Part shown: piece after piece, positions 27,311 to 36,258 of the stretch
How positions within the stretch are numbered: position 1 is the first letter of the stretch
How the letters are laid out: each line of letters begins with the position of its first letter
Source: Chromatiaceae bacterium
GTDB taxonomy: Bacteria > Pseudomonadota > Gammaproteobacteria > Chromatiales > Chromatiaceae
DNA length: 64,000 nt
Assembly (NCBI GenBank): GCA_027078745.1
Contig: JALWWO010000019.1
Span: forward strand, 219,972 to 283,971
Direction: 5' to 3'
Notes under the pieces: generated by a model
The model's database searches: none
Told to the model about the DNA's origin: nothing
What the model saw: only the letters and a program-made list of their open reading frames with translations
Made by a program: the position numbers and the translations under genes

Positions 27311-27844
27311 TCAACGGATTAACGCAATCCCCATGCGGTTGGTGGTTCGAGCAGTAGGCATCGGTTGCCCATTACTGACTTTGCAATTGTCATCAGCGGT
27401 GTCTGCAGTTTTCGTACGTACGCAACCCGTGGCATCTGCCTGATAGACATAGCTAGTCGAATTGAGCTGGAAGCCGGAAATGAGCAAATTATTGCTCGTC
27501 CCCAGATATTCCACTTTTAGATCCGAAAAGACATCCGGTTGATCTGTACCACCTGACGCTTGGAAATAACCGGCATGTTCCCGCACAGCTCCTGGCGCCA
27601 GGGCAGCGGGTGCCACATCACTAGGAGATGCATTCATCATCTCCATCAAGGCGCTTTCCGCCGCCTGGAAACTCTGCTGCTTATGCTGGTAATTAGCGGC
27701 CATGCGAGTGCCCTGGCTGCTGCTGCGCATGGCAGTGACGCCGAGCAGGGTCATGACCACCAACAGGATCATGCCCGTAATCAGGGCGATGCCCCTTTGG
27801 GCAGCTGGCCTGGATCGGGATCGGTCAGGGAAAAGGGTATTCAT
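27311..27844 (-). CDS. pilX: Type IV minor pilin PilX-like
   Basis: This 177-aa protein has a prepilin leader ending QRG followed by IALITGMILLVVMTLLGVTA. Mature position 5 is Thr, not Glu, as in many PilX proteins. The soluble part begins NYQHKQQSFQAAESALMEM, the typical PilX helix. It is thought to be part of the initiating tip complex with PilV, PilW and PilY1. The ATG at 27844 lies 4 nt after the pilW stop, and pilY1 starts 11 nt after its own stop. Confidence 0.9.
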   Translation of the reverse strand: MNTLFPDRSRSRPAAQRGIALITGMILLVVMTLLGVTAMRSSSQGTRMAANYQHKQQSFQAAESALMEMMNASPSDVAPAALAPGAVREHAGYFQASGGTDQPDVFSDLKVEYLGTSNNLLISGFQLNSTSYVYQADATGCVRTKTADTADDNCKVSNGQPMPTARTTNRMGIALIR

Positions 27845-27848
27845 TTTT

Positions 27849-28589
27849 CTACCGCTCTGTAATGGTGAGATTCCGCAACGGAATGGTTGTAGTGATCGTC
27901 CGGTATAATCGGCTGTCATCAGCAATCGTGAAGGTTTGATCTAAGACGGGCAATTGGGTACCCGTAGGCATGAGCTTGCGGGCGGATTGAGGGATCTTGA
28001 ATTCTCCCGAACTGACGACTAAACCGATGCGCAGGGAAACCACCTTATCCCACACGCCCTCCGCATTCACTTGGTCAGCAGAAATATAGCGGTTTGCATA
28101 GTCATCACTGTCATCATTTACCCCGTAAAGCACCTGCATCGCTTCGATACCGGAAACCAAGGGCTCTTTTGTGGAACTGTTCCCATCAATCATACATTTC
28201 AGTGCCCGATTGCCCTGGCTATCGTTTTCGACGAAGAAAGTCTGTTGGCTTTTGCTAGTGACTGGATTACCTTGGCAATCATAACCCCCTGCATAGACAA
28301 CGGTAATGATGTCTCCACCCGCGCTACAGTCATTGCAGAGCACATTGTTTCCATAGGTGCCAAAGGGAGATTCGTTGGCCAGCAGTCCCCGGCCCGTCAT
28401 GAAGAGGGCACGGCGCAAATCATCGATCGCGAATCGCGCGTTCTCCGATGCGGCGGCCAGAGCGGTTTGATAATTAAAGGTGTCCTTGCTGCTGAGATAG
28501 ACGCTGAGCACGCCCGCGAGCAGGAAAAGGGAAATAGCCAGAGCCACCAGGATACTGACGATGGTATAACCTCGATGTTTTCGGACCAT
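27849..28589 (-). CDS. pilW: Type IV minor pilin PilW-like
   Basis: This 246-aa prepilin has the leader MVRKHRG and a hydrophobic helix YTIVSILVALAISLFLLAGV. Mature position 5 is Ser where most PilW proteins have Glu. The region NARFAIDDLRRALFMTGRG is typical of PilW. Four cysteines in the soluble domain could form disulfides. The gene is third in the pilin operon. Confidence 0.88.
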   Translation of the reverse strand: MVRKHRGYTIVSILVALAISLFLLAGVLSVYLSSKDTFNYQTALAAASENARFAIDDLRRALFMTGRGLLANESPFGTYGNNVLCNDCSAGGDIITVVYAGGYDCQGNPVTSKSQQTFFVENDSQGNRALKCMIDGNSSTKEPLVSGIEAMQVLYGVNDDSDDYANRYISADQVNAEGVWDKVVSLRIGLVVSSGEFKIPQSARKLMPTGTQLPVLDQTFTIADDSRLYRTITTTIPLRNLTITER

Positions 28590-28602
28590 GTTCCTGTGCT
28601 CC

Positions 28603-29145
28603 CTAGTTTTCGGAAAAACCCAGCACCACAGGCATGACTAACTGGGATCTCTGATTGGTGCTCTGCTGCGCATCCGCATTGGTCTGCCAGCTGATCGTGA
28701 TGATGGTTTCAGAACCCACGGAACAGGGATCGCTATCCCCGGTATCTGCATCCGTGCAAGTGATCGAAAGAGTACCGTTGGGCAATAAGTCTGTGATCCC
28801 ATTGACACAACTCGCTTGATAGAGATCGAAAGCAGCCATTTGTGCCGTGGTGCAGCTGAAACTCGATGAAACGCCCATACAGGAAGTCGGCGGCGCGCTG
28901 CAATCCCAAGTGGCATTGGTAAGGTAATTCCCCTCATAAACTCCCCCGAGATTGGCTCGCATTCGATCTGCCAATTCCGAGGCTTTGATACTGGCAATGG
29001 CCCGATAGTTGGCACTGTTCGAGGCTTTGAGCGCGCTGAGCTGCATCCCAGCGATGCCCAGCAGACCTACCGAAAGCACCACCAGGGCAATCATGCTCTC
29101 CATGAGGGAAAGGCCTTTTTGGTTAGGAAATTGGATGGGTTTCAT
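28603..29145 (-). CDS. pilV: Type IV minor pilin PilV-like
   Basis: This 180-aa prepilin has the leader MKPIQFPNQKG, then LSLMESMIALVVLSVGLLG with Glu at position 5, and the PilV-type helix GMQLSALKASNSANYRA. Several cysteines lie in the soluble domain. Its ATG overlaps the fimT stop by 4 nt. It is a minor pilin of the priming complex. Confidence 0.92.
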   Translation of the reverse strand: MKPIQFPNQKGLSLMESMIALVVLSVGLLGIAGMQLSALKASNSANYRAIASIKASELADRMRANLGGVYEGNYLTNATWDCSAPPTSCMGVSSSFSCTTAQMAAFDLYQASCVNGITDLLPNGTLSITCTDADTGDSDPCSVGSETIITISWQTNADAQQSTNQRSQLVMPVVLGFSEN

Positions 29146-29657
29146 GATTGAATCCTGGGTCTGCCCGTGCTAGAGATGATGAGCTGATGGGTTTTATCTG
29201 CTGCGGTGATAGTTAGAGTACCGTTCTGTAGTGAACCATCGATCTTCCGAGAACGGCCTGTAGAGACATAGGAAATATAGTCCGCTACTGGCCTATTACC
29301 CGTGATGGTAACACCTTGCAAGGCCTCGTGTACCGAGAAGATGGGCTCTCCCGTATCCACTTGAGCATTGTTGTTCGGATCCAAAAAGACAATCCAACCC
29401 TGTTCCCAACCGCCGCTCGTAGTGCAGCGGCTCAGGTCTTGAGACTTGCAGAGCACGACCCGCGCTTCCCGCTTCACCGCCTCGCTTCGGGCTAGGAGCA
29501 CATCGGCGAGGAGATCATTGCCCGCAGTAGCGACCCGATTGTCGTTGATCAGGTCCTGGAAACTAGGTACAGCGATGCTCAGGGCGATGGCTGCCACGGC
29601 GATGGTGATCAGCAACTCCAACAGGGTGAACCCTCGGTGCTGTGTACAGGATCTCAC
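29142..29657 (-). CDS. fimT: Type IV minor pilin FimT/GspH-like
   Basis: This 171-aa prepilin has the leader MRSCTQHRG and FTLLELLITIAVAAIALSIA with Glu at position 5. The GspH/FimT domain follows, with LARSEAVKREARVVLCKS and GWEQGWIVFLDPN. The start is GTG, supported by GGAGGAAG upstream. In naturally competent bacteria FimT can bind DNA at the pilus tip, but this is not shown for this protein. It is the first gene of the minor pilin operon. Confidence 0.92.
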   Translation of the reverse strand: MRSCTQHRGFTLLELLITIAVAAIALSIAVPSFQDLINDNRVATAGNDLLADVLLARSEAVKREARVVLCKSQDLSRCTTSGGWEQGWIVFLDPNNNAQVDTGEPIFSVHEALQGVTITGNRPVADYISYVSTGRSRKIDGSLQNGTLTITAADKTHQLIISSTGRPRIQS

Positions 29658-29750
29658 AGGAACTTCCTCCTCGTTTTGCTTAGAGTGTAAAGGTCAAAAC
29701 GGTTGGCAGAGCACCGCAGATCAGGCAAAGATTGCCGCTGATCCTTTGGA

Positions 29751-31364
29751 TCAAGAACGAGGGCGATAGCTATCTGGAATCAGGATGGTGGGAAACTGCT
29801 GATCGGGATCTTCCCAGGGGAAATCCAGGGTGTAATGCAGCCCTCGGCTCTCGCAGCGGCGCTGGGCGGATCGCACGATGAGATCCGCCACTTCTACCAA
29901 ATTGCGCAGCTCTAATAGGTCGTTGTGCACTTGGAAGTTGCCGTAGTATTCGATGATCTCATGGCGCAACAGATCGATGCGCCGCTTGGCCCGCTGCAAT
30001 CGCTTGTTGGTGCGCACAATGCCCACGTAATCCCACATGAAGCGGCGCAGCTCCTCCCAGTTGTGGGAGACGACCACCGCTTCATCCGGCTCATGGACGC
30101 GGCTTGCATCCCAGTCGGGCACCGCAGGCGGGGGGGCCTGATCAGGTAGGTTCTGCTCGATGTGGGCAGCGGCTTGGAAAGCGAAGACCAGACATTCCAA
30201 CAGGGAATTGCTCGCCATCCGGTTGGCCCCGTGCAACCCTGTATAAGCCGCTTCCCCGATGGCATAGAGGCCAGGAATATCCGTGCGGGCCTGGGCATCG
30301 GTCAGAATGCCCCCGCAGGTGTAATGGGCGGCGGGCACCACGGGAATGGGTTCTCGGGTGATATCGATGCCCAGCTCCAAGCAGCGGTGGTAGATGGTGG
30401 GGAAATGTTCCCGCACAAACGCTGCCGGCCGGTGGGAGATGTCCAGATAGACGCACTCCGCCCCCAAACGTTTCATTTCATGATCGATGGCTCGGGCCAC
30501 AATGTCCCGAGGGGCCAGCTCCGCCCGTTCATCGAAGCGGGGCATGAAGCGCTCCCCATCGGGTAGCAGTAGGCGCCCGCCTTCTCCCCGCAGGGCTTCG
30601 CTGATGAGGAAGTTCCGCGCCTCGGGATGATAGAGGCAGGTGGGATGGAACTGCATGAATTCCATGTTCGCCACTCGACAGCCTGCCCGCCAGGCCATGG
30701 CGATGCCATCGCCGGTGGCGATATCGGGATTGCTCGTGTAGAGATAAACCTTGCTAGCACCGCCGGTGGCGATGACCACGAAGCGCGCCCGGAAGGTTTT
30801 TACCTGTCCGCGCTTCAGATCCAGTACATAAGCCCCGAAGCAGCGATCTGGTTCCACGCCCAGCTTGCGGCCGGTGATGAGATCGATGGCGATATGGTGT
30901 TCGAATAAGCTCCGATTCGCTCGGGCGCGGACTTGGGTTTCCAAGGTGGTTTCTACCGCTTTTCCCGTAGCGTCAGCAGCGTGAATGACCCGCCGATGGC
31001 TGTGCCCCCCCTCTCTGGTGAGGTGATAGCCATCGCTGGTAGATGCCTGCCCATTTCGGGTGAAGCGAACGCCCTGTTCCAGGAGCCAATGGATACACCG
31101 AGGGCCTTGCTCCACTACTAGGCGCACCTGATCCGGATCGCATAACCCTGCGCCGGCGGTCAAGGTGTCCTGCACATGGGCTTCGGTGGAATCATTGGCG
31201 TCCAGCACTGCGGAGATACCCCCCTGGGCGTAATAGGTACTGCCCTCGCGCAGTTCCCGCTTGGAGAGGATAGCCACGGAAACCCAATCGGGTAACCGCA
31301 GGGCAAGGGTCAGCCCCGCCGCACCGCTGCCGAGAATAAGTACATCGTATAGGGGCTTGGGCAT
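29751..31364 (-). CDS. nadB: L-aspartate oxidase NadB
   Basis: This 537-aa FAD enzyme oxidises L-aspartate to iminoaspartate, the first step of NAD synthesis. The Rossmann motif [14 protein letters not shown] is at the N-terminus. Family motifs include [43 protein letters not shown] and YTCGGI. The ATG at 31364 fits the family N-terminus; an in-frame upstream extension does not. Divergence from rpoE is the usual order in gammaproteobacteria. Confidence 0.97.
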   Translation of the reverse strand: MPKPLYDVLILGSGAAGLTLALRLPDWVSVAILSKRELREGSTYYAQGGISAVLDANDSTEAHVQDTLTAGAGLCDPDQVRLVVEQGPRCIHWLLEQGVRFTRNGQASTSDGYHLTREGGHSHRRVIHAADATGKAVETTLETQVRARANRSLFEHHIAIDLITGRKLGVEPDRCFGAYVLDLKRGQVKTFRARFVVIATGGASKVYLYTSNPDIATGDGIAMAWRAGCRVANMEFMQFHPTCLYHPEARNFLISEALRGEGGRLLLPDGERFMPRFDERAELAPRDIVARAIDHEMKRLGAECVYLDISHRPAAFVREHFPTIYHRCLELGIDITREPIPVVPAAHYTCGGILTDAQARTDIPGLYAIGEAAYTGLHGANRMASNSLLECLVFAFQAAAHIEQNLPDQAPPPAVPDWDASRVHEPDEAVVVSHNWEELRRFMWDYVGIVRTNKRLQRAKRRIDLLRHEIIEYYGNFQVHNDLLELRNLVEVADLIVRSAQRRCESRGLHYTLDFPWEDPDQQFPTILIPDSYRPRS

Positions 31365-31750
31365 GTTGGGATTCTCTGCAAGAACTGGCGGTCGTTCAAG
31401 CACCAGCGGTCGTTTTCAGGTAGCGCACGAAAGCCTGTCCTAGGGGTAGGAACAAAGAGGTATGATAATCTTTTTCTCATACCGGCGGGCACTCGGGAAT
31501 TCACGCCGTGGACATCGACCTGGGGTGCGGAGGATCTTCTTCCGTAAAAAATATCCCGCAGGGGAATCCAGCGATATTCTACGGCCAGAATTAAGAAATT
31601 CCTCTCCGCGAGGCGGCCGAACTCCCGCCTGGGGGCAACGATTGAAGCCCCTCGTCCTGATCTCGTGCAATGAAAACGTAAAGAACTTTCCCCAAAGGGG
31701 GTTGTCCATGGCATTGGAATCGCGCAGCTTCACCGCACAGGTCTTTCAAG
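31365..31750. other. Intergenic region between nadB and rpoE
   Basis: This 386-bp divergent promoter region holds an inverted repeat GGTATGA...TCATACC (31459-31483, 11-nt loop) and a GC-rich AGGCGG...CCGCCT hairpin near 31612-31630. It also holds a sigma-E-like promoter at 31683-31709. Short frames cross it but none resembles a protein I recognise. Confidence 0.55.
31683..31709 (+). promoter_or_regulatory. Candidate sigma-E autoregulatory promoter of rpoE
   Basis: GAACTT (31683-31688) and GTCCAT (31704-31709) are 15 bp apart, close to the sigma-E consensus GGAACTT-N15/16-GTCTAA. The site is about 40 bp upstream of the rpoE start, as for self-activated rpoE promoters. Confidence 0.5.
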
Positions 31751-32332
31751 ATGTCTGAAGGCCGCCGTGCGGACCGGGCGCTAGTCCGTCGCGCGCAGGC
31801 GGGGGATCGGCGGGCGTTCGATCTGCTCGTGCTGAAATACCAGCAGAAGATCGCCGGTTTGGTCGGCCGGTATCTGCGGGATACCAACGAGGTGCTCGAC
31901 CTCACCCAGGAAGTTTTCATCAAGGCCTATCGGGCTTTACCCGGGTTCCGAGGGGAGAGCGCTTTTTACACTTGGCTCTACCGCATCGCGGTCAACATGG
32001 TGAAGAACCACCTGGTAGCCCAGGGCCGCAGACCCCCGAAGAGCGATATCGATGCGGAGATGGCGGAACAGATGGACCTGGGTGGGCGGCTTCGAGAGAT
32101 CGAGACGCCGGAAGGCCAGCTGCTGCGAGATGAGATCGCGAATACGGTGCAACAAGCCCTGGACGCCTTGCCAGAAGATCTGCGCACAGCGATCCTACTG
32201 CGAGAATTCGAAGGGTTGAGCTATGAGGAAATTGCTCAAACCATGCAATGTCCCATCGGAACCGTGCGATCTCGCATTTTTCGGGCAAGGGAAGCTATCG
32301 ACAAACGATTGAGACCCCTGCTCAATCCTTAG
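31751..32332 (+). CDS. rpoE: Sigma factor RpoE/AlgU (sigma-E)
   Basis: This 193-aa group 4 sigma factor directs the envelope stress response. Region 2 is marked by VLDLTQEVFIKAYRALPGF and FYTWLYRIAVN. Region 4 is marked by LPEDLRTAILLREFEGLSYE and the helix-turn-helix CPIGTVRSRIFRARE. It heads a compact operon with the anti-sigma factor, RseB, RseC and DegP-like genes, identical in order to algU-mucABCD of Pseudomonas. The Shine-Dalgarno sequence before ATG 31751 is weak. Confidence 0.97.
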   Translation: MSEGRRADRALVRRAQAGDRRAFDLLVLKYQQKIAGLVGRYLRDTNEVLDLTQEVFIKAYRALPGFRGESAFYTWLYRIAVNMVKNHLVAQGRRPPKSDIDAEMAEQMDLGGRLREIETPEGQLLRDEIANTVQQALDALPEDLRTAILLREFEGLSYEEIAQTMQCPIGTVRSRIFRAREAIDKRLRPLLNP

Positions 32333-32340
32333 GCAAGCGG

Positions 32341-32901
32341 ATGAACGAACAGCAACGAGAACAGCTCTCTGCCCTGTTGGACGGGGAATTGCCCCAAGAA
32401 CTAGTGGAACCCAACCTGCGTGCGATCGGGGCAGACCCTGAGATGCGGGCGGTTTGGGAACGCTATCATCTGATCGGCAGCATCCTGCGGGAAGAACCCG
32501 TGCATCCCGAATATCGCTGTGTGGCAGCCCGCGTGCACGCACAGCTCCAAAGGGAGAAGATCGCGTTTCTCCCAAAGCGAGTCGGTGGGGATCCATCGAG
32601 CCGATGGCGGGCTTGGGGGGGCATTGGCCTAGCCGCCGTCGCCGCCTTCTTCATGGTGTTTGTAGTGCCTCAGTTCTTTTCTTCCAGCCCCTGGGAACCC
32701 TCCCAGAGGGCAGCGAGTTCGAACCTACCTCCAGCGCGGCCCTCCCTTGCCGAAGGCTACCCCAGGTGGCTCTTAGATCAGCCTGAATTAGTGCAAAAGC
32801 TCGATCGCTTTCTGGTCCATCATCAGTTGCACTCTCCCGCAACACACCTTCAAGGCTTTCTCCCTTACGCAACGGTCGTAGGCTATGAAGCAGGCTATTG
32901 A
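32341..32901 (+). CDS. rseA: Anti-sigma-E factor RseA/MucA
   Basis: This 186-aa protein has a cytoplasmic N-terminal sigma-binding domain (QREQLSALLDGELPQ and WERYHLIGSILREE), one membrane segment (about residues 97-117) and a short periplasmic tail. It holds sigma-E at the inner membrane until cleaved by a DegS-type protease and RseP. The ATG at 32341 was chosen because the family motif follows at once. It starts 8 bp after the rpoE stop and overlaps rseB by 17 bp. Confidence 0.93.
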   Translation: MNEQQREQLSALLDGELPQELVEPNLRAIGADPEMRAVWERYHLIGSILREEPVHPEYRCVAARVHAQLQREKIAFLPKRVGGDPSSRWRAWGGIGLAAVAAFFMVFVVPQFFSSSPWEPSQRAASSNLPPARPSLAEGYPRWLLDQPELVQKLDRFLVHHQLHSPATHLQGFLPYATVVGYEAGY

Positions 32902-33835
32902 GGAGCAACTCCGCGCTGCGTGGGTGCTGCTGTGGGCAGCCCTGTTGTTTTTCAGTGGATCCGCTCAGGGAAAGGAAAACTCTGCAGAGACCTGGTTGCG
33001 CCGCATGGCAACTGCGCTCCGCACTCTGGACTATGAGGGAATTCTAGTCTACGCCCAGGGCACCCGATTGAAAACGCTGCACGTCGTGCACCGCCTGGAA
33101 GACGGGCGTATTCAGGAACGGCTGGAATCCCTCAGCGCACCCGCGCGGACCGTTGTTCGGGAACAGGGTCGGATCACCTGCCATCTTCAGGGAGACCAGT
33201 CCATTTCCATCGATGGCAGAAGTCTCTACACTTCCTTATTCTTCCCGCAAAATCCAGATCTTCAGACGCTCGCGCCCTATTACTTTTTCCACATGCAGGG
33301 CCAAACCCGAGTAGCGGGTCGTCTAGCACAGGTGGTGGGGATCATTCCCCGAGATGATTTTCGATATGGCTATCGCTTTTTTATCGATCAGGAGAGCAGC
33401 TTACCCCTGAAATTCGATCTCCTAGACACCCAGGCGAAACCCATCGAACAGATGCTGTTCGCCACCATTGCCTTTAAAAAGGTTTCCTCGGCGCCACCTC
33501 CCTCCCCTGCGCCTGCTCCACCGCCGCCCCCCGTCGATCCCCGACCTTGGCAATTTTCCAAGATGCCCCCGGGGTTCCAGCTCGTGATGATAGATCGAAG
33601 CTCAAGTCTACAAGCGCAAAAGCTCGTGCATTTCCTTTTGTCCGATGGCTTGGCGGCGGTTTCCGTCTACATCGAACCCGGGGAGGAAAAGGGGCTGATC
33701 GGAGAATCCCGATTGGGCGCGATCCACGCTGCGGGAAAACGGATACAAGGCCATCAAGTCACTGTGGTGGGAGAAGTGCCCAGAAAAACTGTGCGGGCGG
33801 TGCTCGCTGGTCTCATCTATGAGGAGACACCATGA
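32885..33835 (+). CDS. rseB: Periplasmic sigma-E regulator RseB/MucB
   Basis: This 316-aa protein has a signal peptide (about residues 1-29, ending SGSAQG). The MucB/RseB N-terminal lobe is recognisable (AETWLRRMATALRTLDYEGI and VVHRLEDGRIQERL). A Pro-rich linker (PPPSPAPAPPPPP) joins it to the C-terminal domain. RseB protects RseA from cleavage and senses lipoproteins or LPS. The start overlaps rseA by 17 bp, and its end overlaps rseC by 4 bp. Confidence 0.94.
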   Translation: MKQAIEEQLRAAWVLLWAALLFFSGSAQGKENSAETWLRRMATALRTLDYEGILVYAQGTRLKTLHVVHRLEDGRIQERLESLSAPARTVVREQGRITCHLQGDQSISIDGRSLYTSLFFPQNPDLQTLAPYYFFHMQGQTRVAGRLAQVVGIIPRDDFRYGYRFFIDQESSLPLKFDLLDTQAKPIEQMLFATIAFKKVSSAPPPSPAPAPPPPPVDPRPWQFSKMPPGFQLVMIDRSSSLQAQKLVHFLLSDGLAAVSVYIEPGEEKGLIGESRLGAIHAAGKRIQGHQVTVVGEVPRKTVRAVLAGLIYEETP

Positions 33836-34308
33836 TCGAAGAATCAGGGCAGGTGATCCACGTGAATGCGGGCATGGCAGAAGTTCAAATCAGTCCTGCC
33901 AGCAACTGTGGCCGCTGCGCTGCCCGAGGTAGCTGCAGCACTTCCCTACTAGAACATTGGCTGGGCAGAAAGCCCAATGTCCTGCGCGTGTCGAATTCCC
34001 TGGGTCTTCAACCGGGTGATTCGGTCATCCTCGGTATTCCAGAAGGGGACTTGCTGCGCGCGGCCTTACAAGCCTATCTGGTGCCCCTGCTGACCCTGTT
34101 GTTTGGCGCGATGGGATTTGCCGAACTCGCAACCCATTTGGGCACATCGGAGATGCAGCCCGTCGCGAGCCTGCTTGGTGCTGGGCTGGGCTTTGGACTC
34201 GGTCTCTGGTGGTTTAGCCGCTGGAGCAGAAAGCACCGCTTGCAGCCGAAGATGCTCCGCCGTACTGACCCAAACGGGCAAGTTCAGCTTATTCCATGGA
34301 ATCGTTGA
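33832..34308 (+). CDS. rseC: SoxR-reducing/RseC-MucC family membrane protein
   Basis: This 158-aa inner-membrane protein has a cytoplasmic Cys cluster NCGRCAARGSC (about residues 24-34) followed by two membrane segments (about 80-97 and 106-124), the standard RseC/MucC layout. The family modulates sigma-E activity, and the Cys motif is shared with RsxC-associated redox proteins. ATG overlaps the rseB stop (ATGA). Confidence 0.93.
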   Translation: MIEESGQVIHVNAGMAEVQISPASNCGRCAARGSCSTSLLEHWLGRKPNVLRVSNSLGLQPGDSVILGIPEGDLLRAALQAYLVPLLTLLFGAMGFAELATHLGTSEMQPVASLLGAGLGFGLGLWWFSRWSRKHRLQPKMLRRTDPNGQVQLIPWNR

Positions 34309-34310
34309 GC

Positions 34311-35720
34311 ATGAGCTGGATAAAAGTCCTGCGGATGTTCTCCGCATTTGTTCTGCTCACTTTTCTTGGATCCGGTTTCGCCCGAAGTCTGCCCGAATTC
34401 ACGAAATTGGTGGAAACCTATGGTCCCGCTGTGGTGAACATCAGCGTTCACCAAAGCCATCAGGAAAGGGTTGACCCTTCGGCGAACCCGCCCGAACTGC
34501 CGGAAGACAGTCCCTTATATGATTTCTTCCGCCACTTCTTCGGGGAGGATCTGGAAGGTTTGCCCGGGGAAGAATTGCCCTCCCGTTCCCTGGGTTCCGG
34601 GTTCATCGTCTCCGACGATGGCTTCGTGCTGACCAATGCCCATGTGGTGGAAGGGGCGGATGAGGTGATCGTGCGCACCAGCGACCGCCGAGAATTTCAT
34701 GCGGAAGTGGTGGGGGCAGATGAGCGCAGCGACATCGCCGTGCTCAAGGTGGACGCGACGGACTTGCCCACGGTGAAAATCGGTTCCGCCAAGGATCTTA
34801 AAGTAGGGGAATGGGTGCTGGCCATCGGCTCCCCCTTCGGGTTCGAGTATTCCGCCACCGCAGGCATTGTCAGCGCCAAGGGTCGCAACCTGCCCACGGA
34901 AAACTATGTGCCCTTCATTCAAACCGATGTGGCCATCAATCCGGGCAATTCCGGCGGCCCCTTGTTCAACTTGGATGGAGAGGTCATCGGGGTCAACGCC
35001 CAGATCTACAGCCGCACCGGTGGATTCATGGGCCTATCCTTTGCAATTCCCATCGATGTGGCCATGGATGTGGCGGAGCAGCTGAAGACCTACGGCCATG
35101 TGACCCGCGGTTGGCTCGGGGTGCTGGTGCAGGATGTGAGCCGAAATCTCGCAGAAGCTTTCCAACTGTCTCAACCCATGGGCGCACTCATCACCCAGAT
35201 CATTCCAGAGAGTCCGGCGGCGAACGCAGCCCTACAGGTGGGGGATGTGATCTTGGCATTTAACGGTACGCCTGTTCCAACGAGCGCCTCCCTCCCGCCC
35301 TTGGTGGGGGTCAGCCCTGTAGGAGAAGCGGCGAAGGTCACTGTGCTCAGAAAGGGAGAAACCCGGGTCTTGGATGTGGTCATCGGCGAACTGCCCGAGG
35401 AAGATCCCCTGTTGCTGGGGAAGGGTGTGGAACCGGTGCAGCCCAATCGCTTGGGACTGGTGGTGGAGGATCTCACCGCTGAAGATCGGCAGCAATTAGG
35501 TCTTGAAGAAGGGGGCGTTTTTGTCAATTCCGTTCGGACGGGCACCGCGAAGCGGGCCGGCGTGCGGGCGGGGGATATTCTACTAATGCTCGATGGGGAA
35601 AAGATCCCCAATGCGGCTGCTTTTGAAGCACAGCTCGGGGCCCTGTCCTCGGGTCACGCCGTGGCCGTGCTGGTGCAGCGGAACGGAACCCGCCTGTTCT
35701 TGGCCGTCAGGATTCCCTAG
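34311..35720 (+). CDS. degP: Periplasmic serine endoprotease DegP/MucD
   Basis: This 469-aa protease has a signal peptide (cleavage near SGFA-RS), the catalytic triad His (VLTNAHVV), Asp (RSDIAVLKV) and Ser (NPGNSGGPLF), and two C-terminal PDZ domains (about 255-345 and 365-465). It degrades misfolded envelope proteins and is normally a sigma-E target. I chose ATG 34311. An in-frame ATG at 34296 would add five residues including a Glu ahead of the basic signal region; neither has a strong ribosome site. The last 14 bp overlap the convergent hpt gene. Confidence 0.95.
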   Translation: MSWIKVLRMFSAFVLLTFLGSGFARSLPEFTKLVETYGPAVVNISVHQSHQERVDPSANPPELPEDSPLYDFFRHFFGEDLEGLPGEELPSRSLGSGFIVSDDGFVLTNAHVVEGADEVIVRTSDRREFHAEVVGADERSDIAVLKVDATDLPTVKIGSAKDLKVGEWVLAIGSPFGFEYSATAGIVSAKGRNLPTENYVPFIQTDVAINPGNSGGPLFNLDGEVIGVNAQIYSRTGGFMGLSFAIPIDVAMDVAEQLKTYGHVTRGWLGVLVQDVSRNLAEAFQLSQPMGALITQIIPESPAANAALQVGDVILAFNGTPVPTSASLPPLVGVSPVGEAAKVTVLRKGETRVLDVVIGELPEEDPLLLGKGVEPVQPNRLGLVVEDLTAEDRQQLGLEEGGVFVNSVRTGTAKRAGVRAGDILLMLDGEKIPNAAAFEAQLGALSSGHAVAVLVQRNGTRLFLAVRIP

Positions 35721-36258
35721 CTTCAGGAATCGCATAGATGCCCGCTGCATTGCGGAAATAGCCCTCATAATCCAAGCCATAGCCGAAGACATAGCGGTCG
35801 GGGATGCGCAGGCCCACATAGTCGGCGAGGACAGGGGCTTTCCGTTCCCGTTCCTTTTCCACCAACACAGCGCTGTAGACTCGGGCGGCGCCGTCTGCCC
35901 GGCAGGCTTCCACCGCTGCCCACAACGTGATGCCCTCGTCCAGGATGTCATCTAAGAGCAGCACTTGACGACCGCGCACCGCCTCGGTCGGGCGATGTTC
36001 CCAGCGCAGGGTTCCCCCGCGAGTGCCCCGATAGCGGGTGGCATGGAGATAATCCAGCTGCAAGGGAAAGTCCAGACGGGGCAGGAGCAGGCCCGCAGGC
36101 ACCAGGGCACCGGTCATGATGCAGAGCACCAGGGGATTCCGATGGGCGAGATCGCGGCGGATAGCCTGGGCCATGCGATCCAGGGCAGCTTCCACTTCCT
36201 CTGCCGTGGCTAATTGCTGGGATTGGGCCAGGATTTGCCGATAGGTTTCCGGTTTCAT
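35707..36258 (-). CDS. hpt: Hypoxanthine-guanine phosphoribosyltransferase
   Basis: This 183-aa purine-salvage enzyme has the PRPP-binding loop VLLLDDILDEGITL and the motif LVLCIMTGALVPAG. It converts hypoxanthine or guanine to the nucleotide using PRPP. YVGLRIPDRYVFGYGLDYEG near the C-terminus is typical of the HGPRT branch. It begins directly after the nagZ stop, the usual gammaproteobacterial pairing with nagZ. Confidence 0.93.
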   Translation of the reverse strand: MKPETYRQILAQSQQLATAEEVEAALDRMAQAIRRDLAHRNPLVLCIMTGALVPAGLLLPRLDFPLQLDYLHATRYRGTRGGTLRWEHRPTEAVRGRQVLLLDDILDEGITLWAAVEACRADGAARVYSAVLVEKERERKAPVLADYVGLRIPDRYVFGYGLDYEGYFRNAAGIYAIPEARES

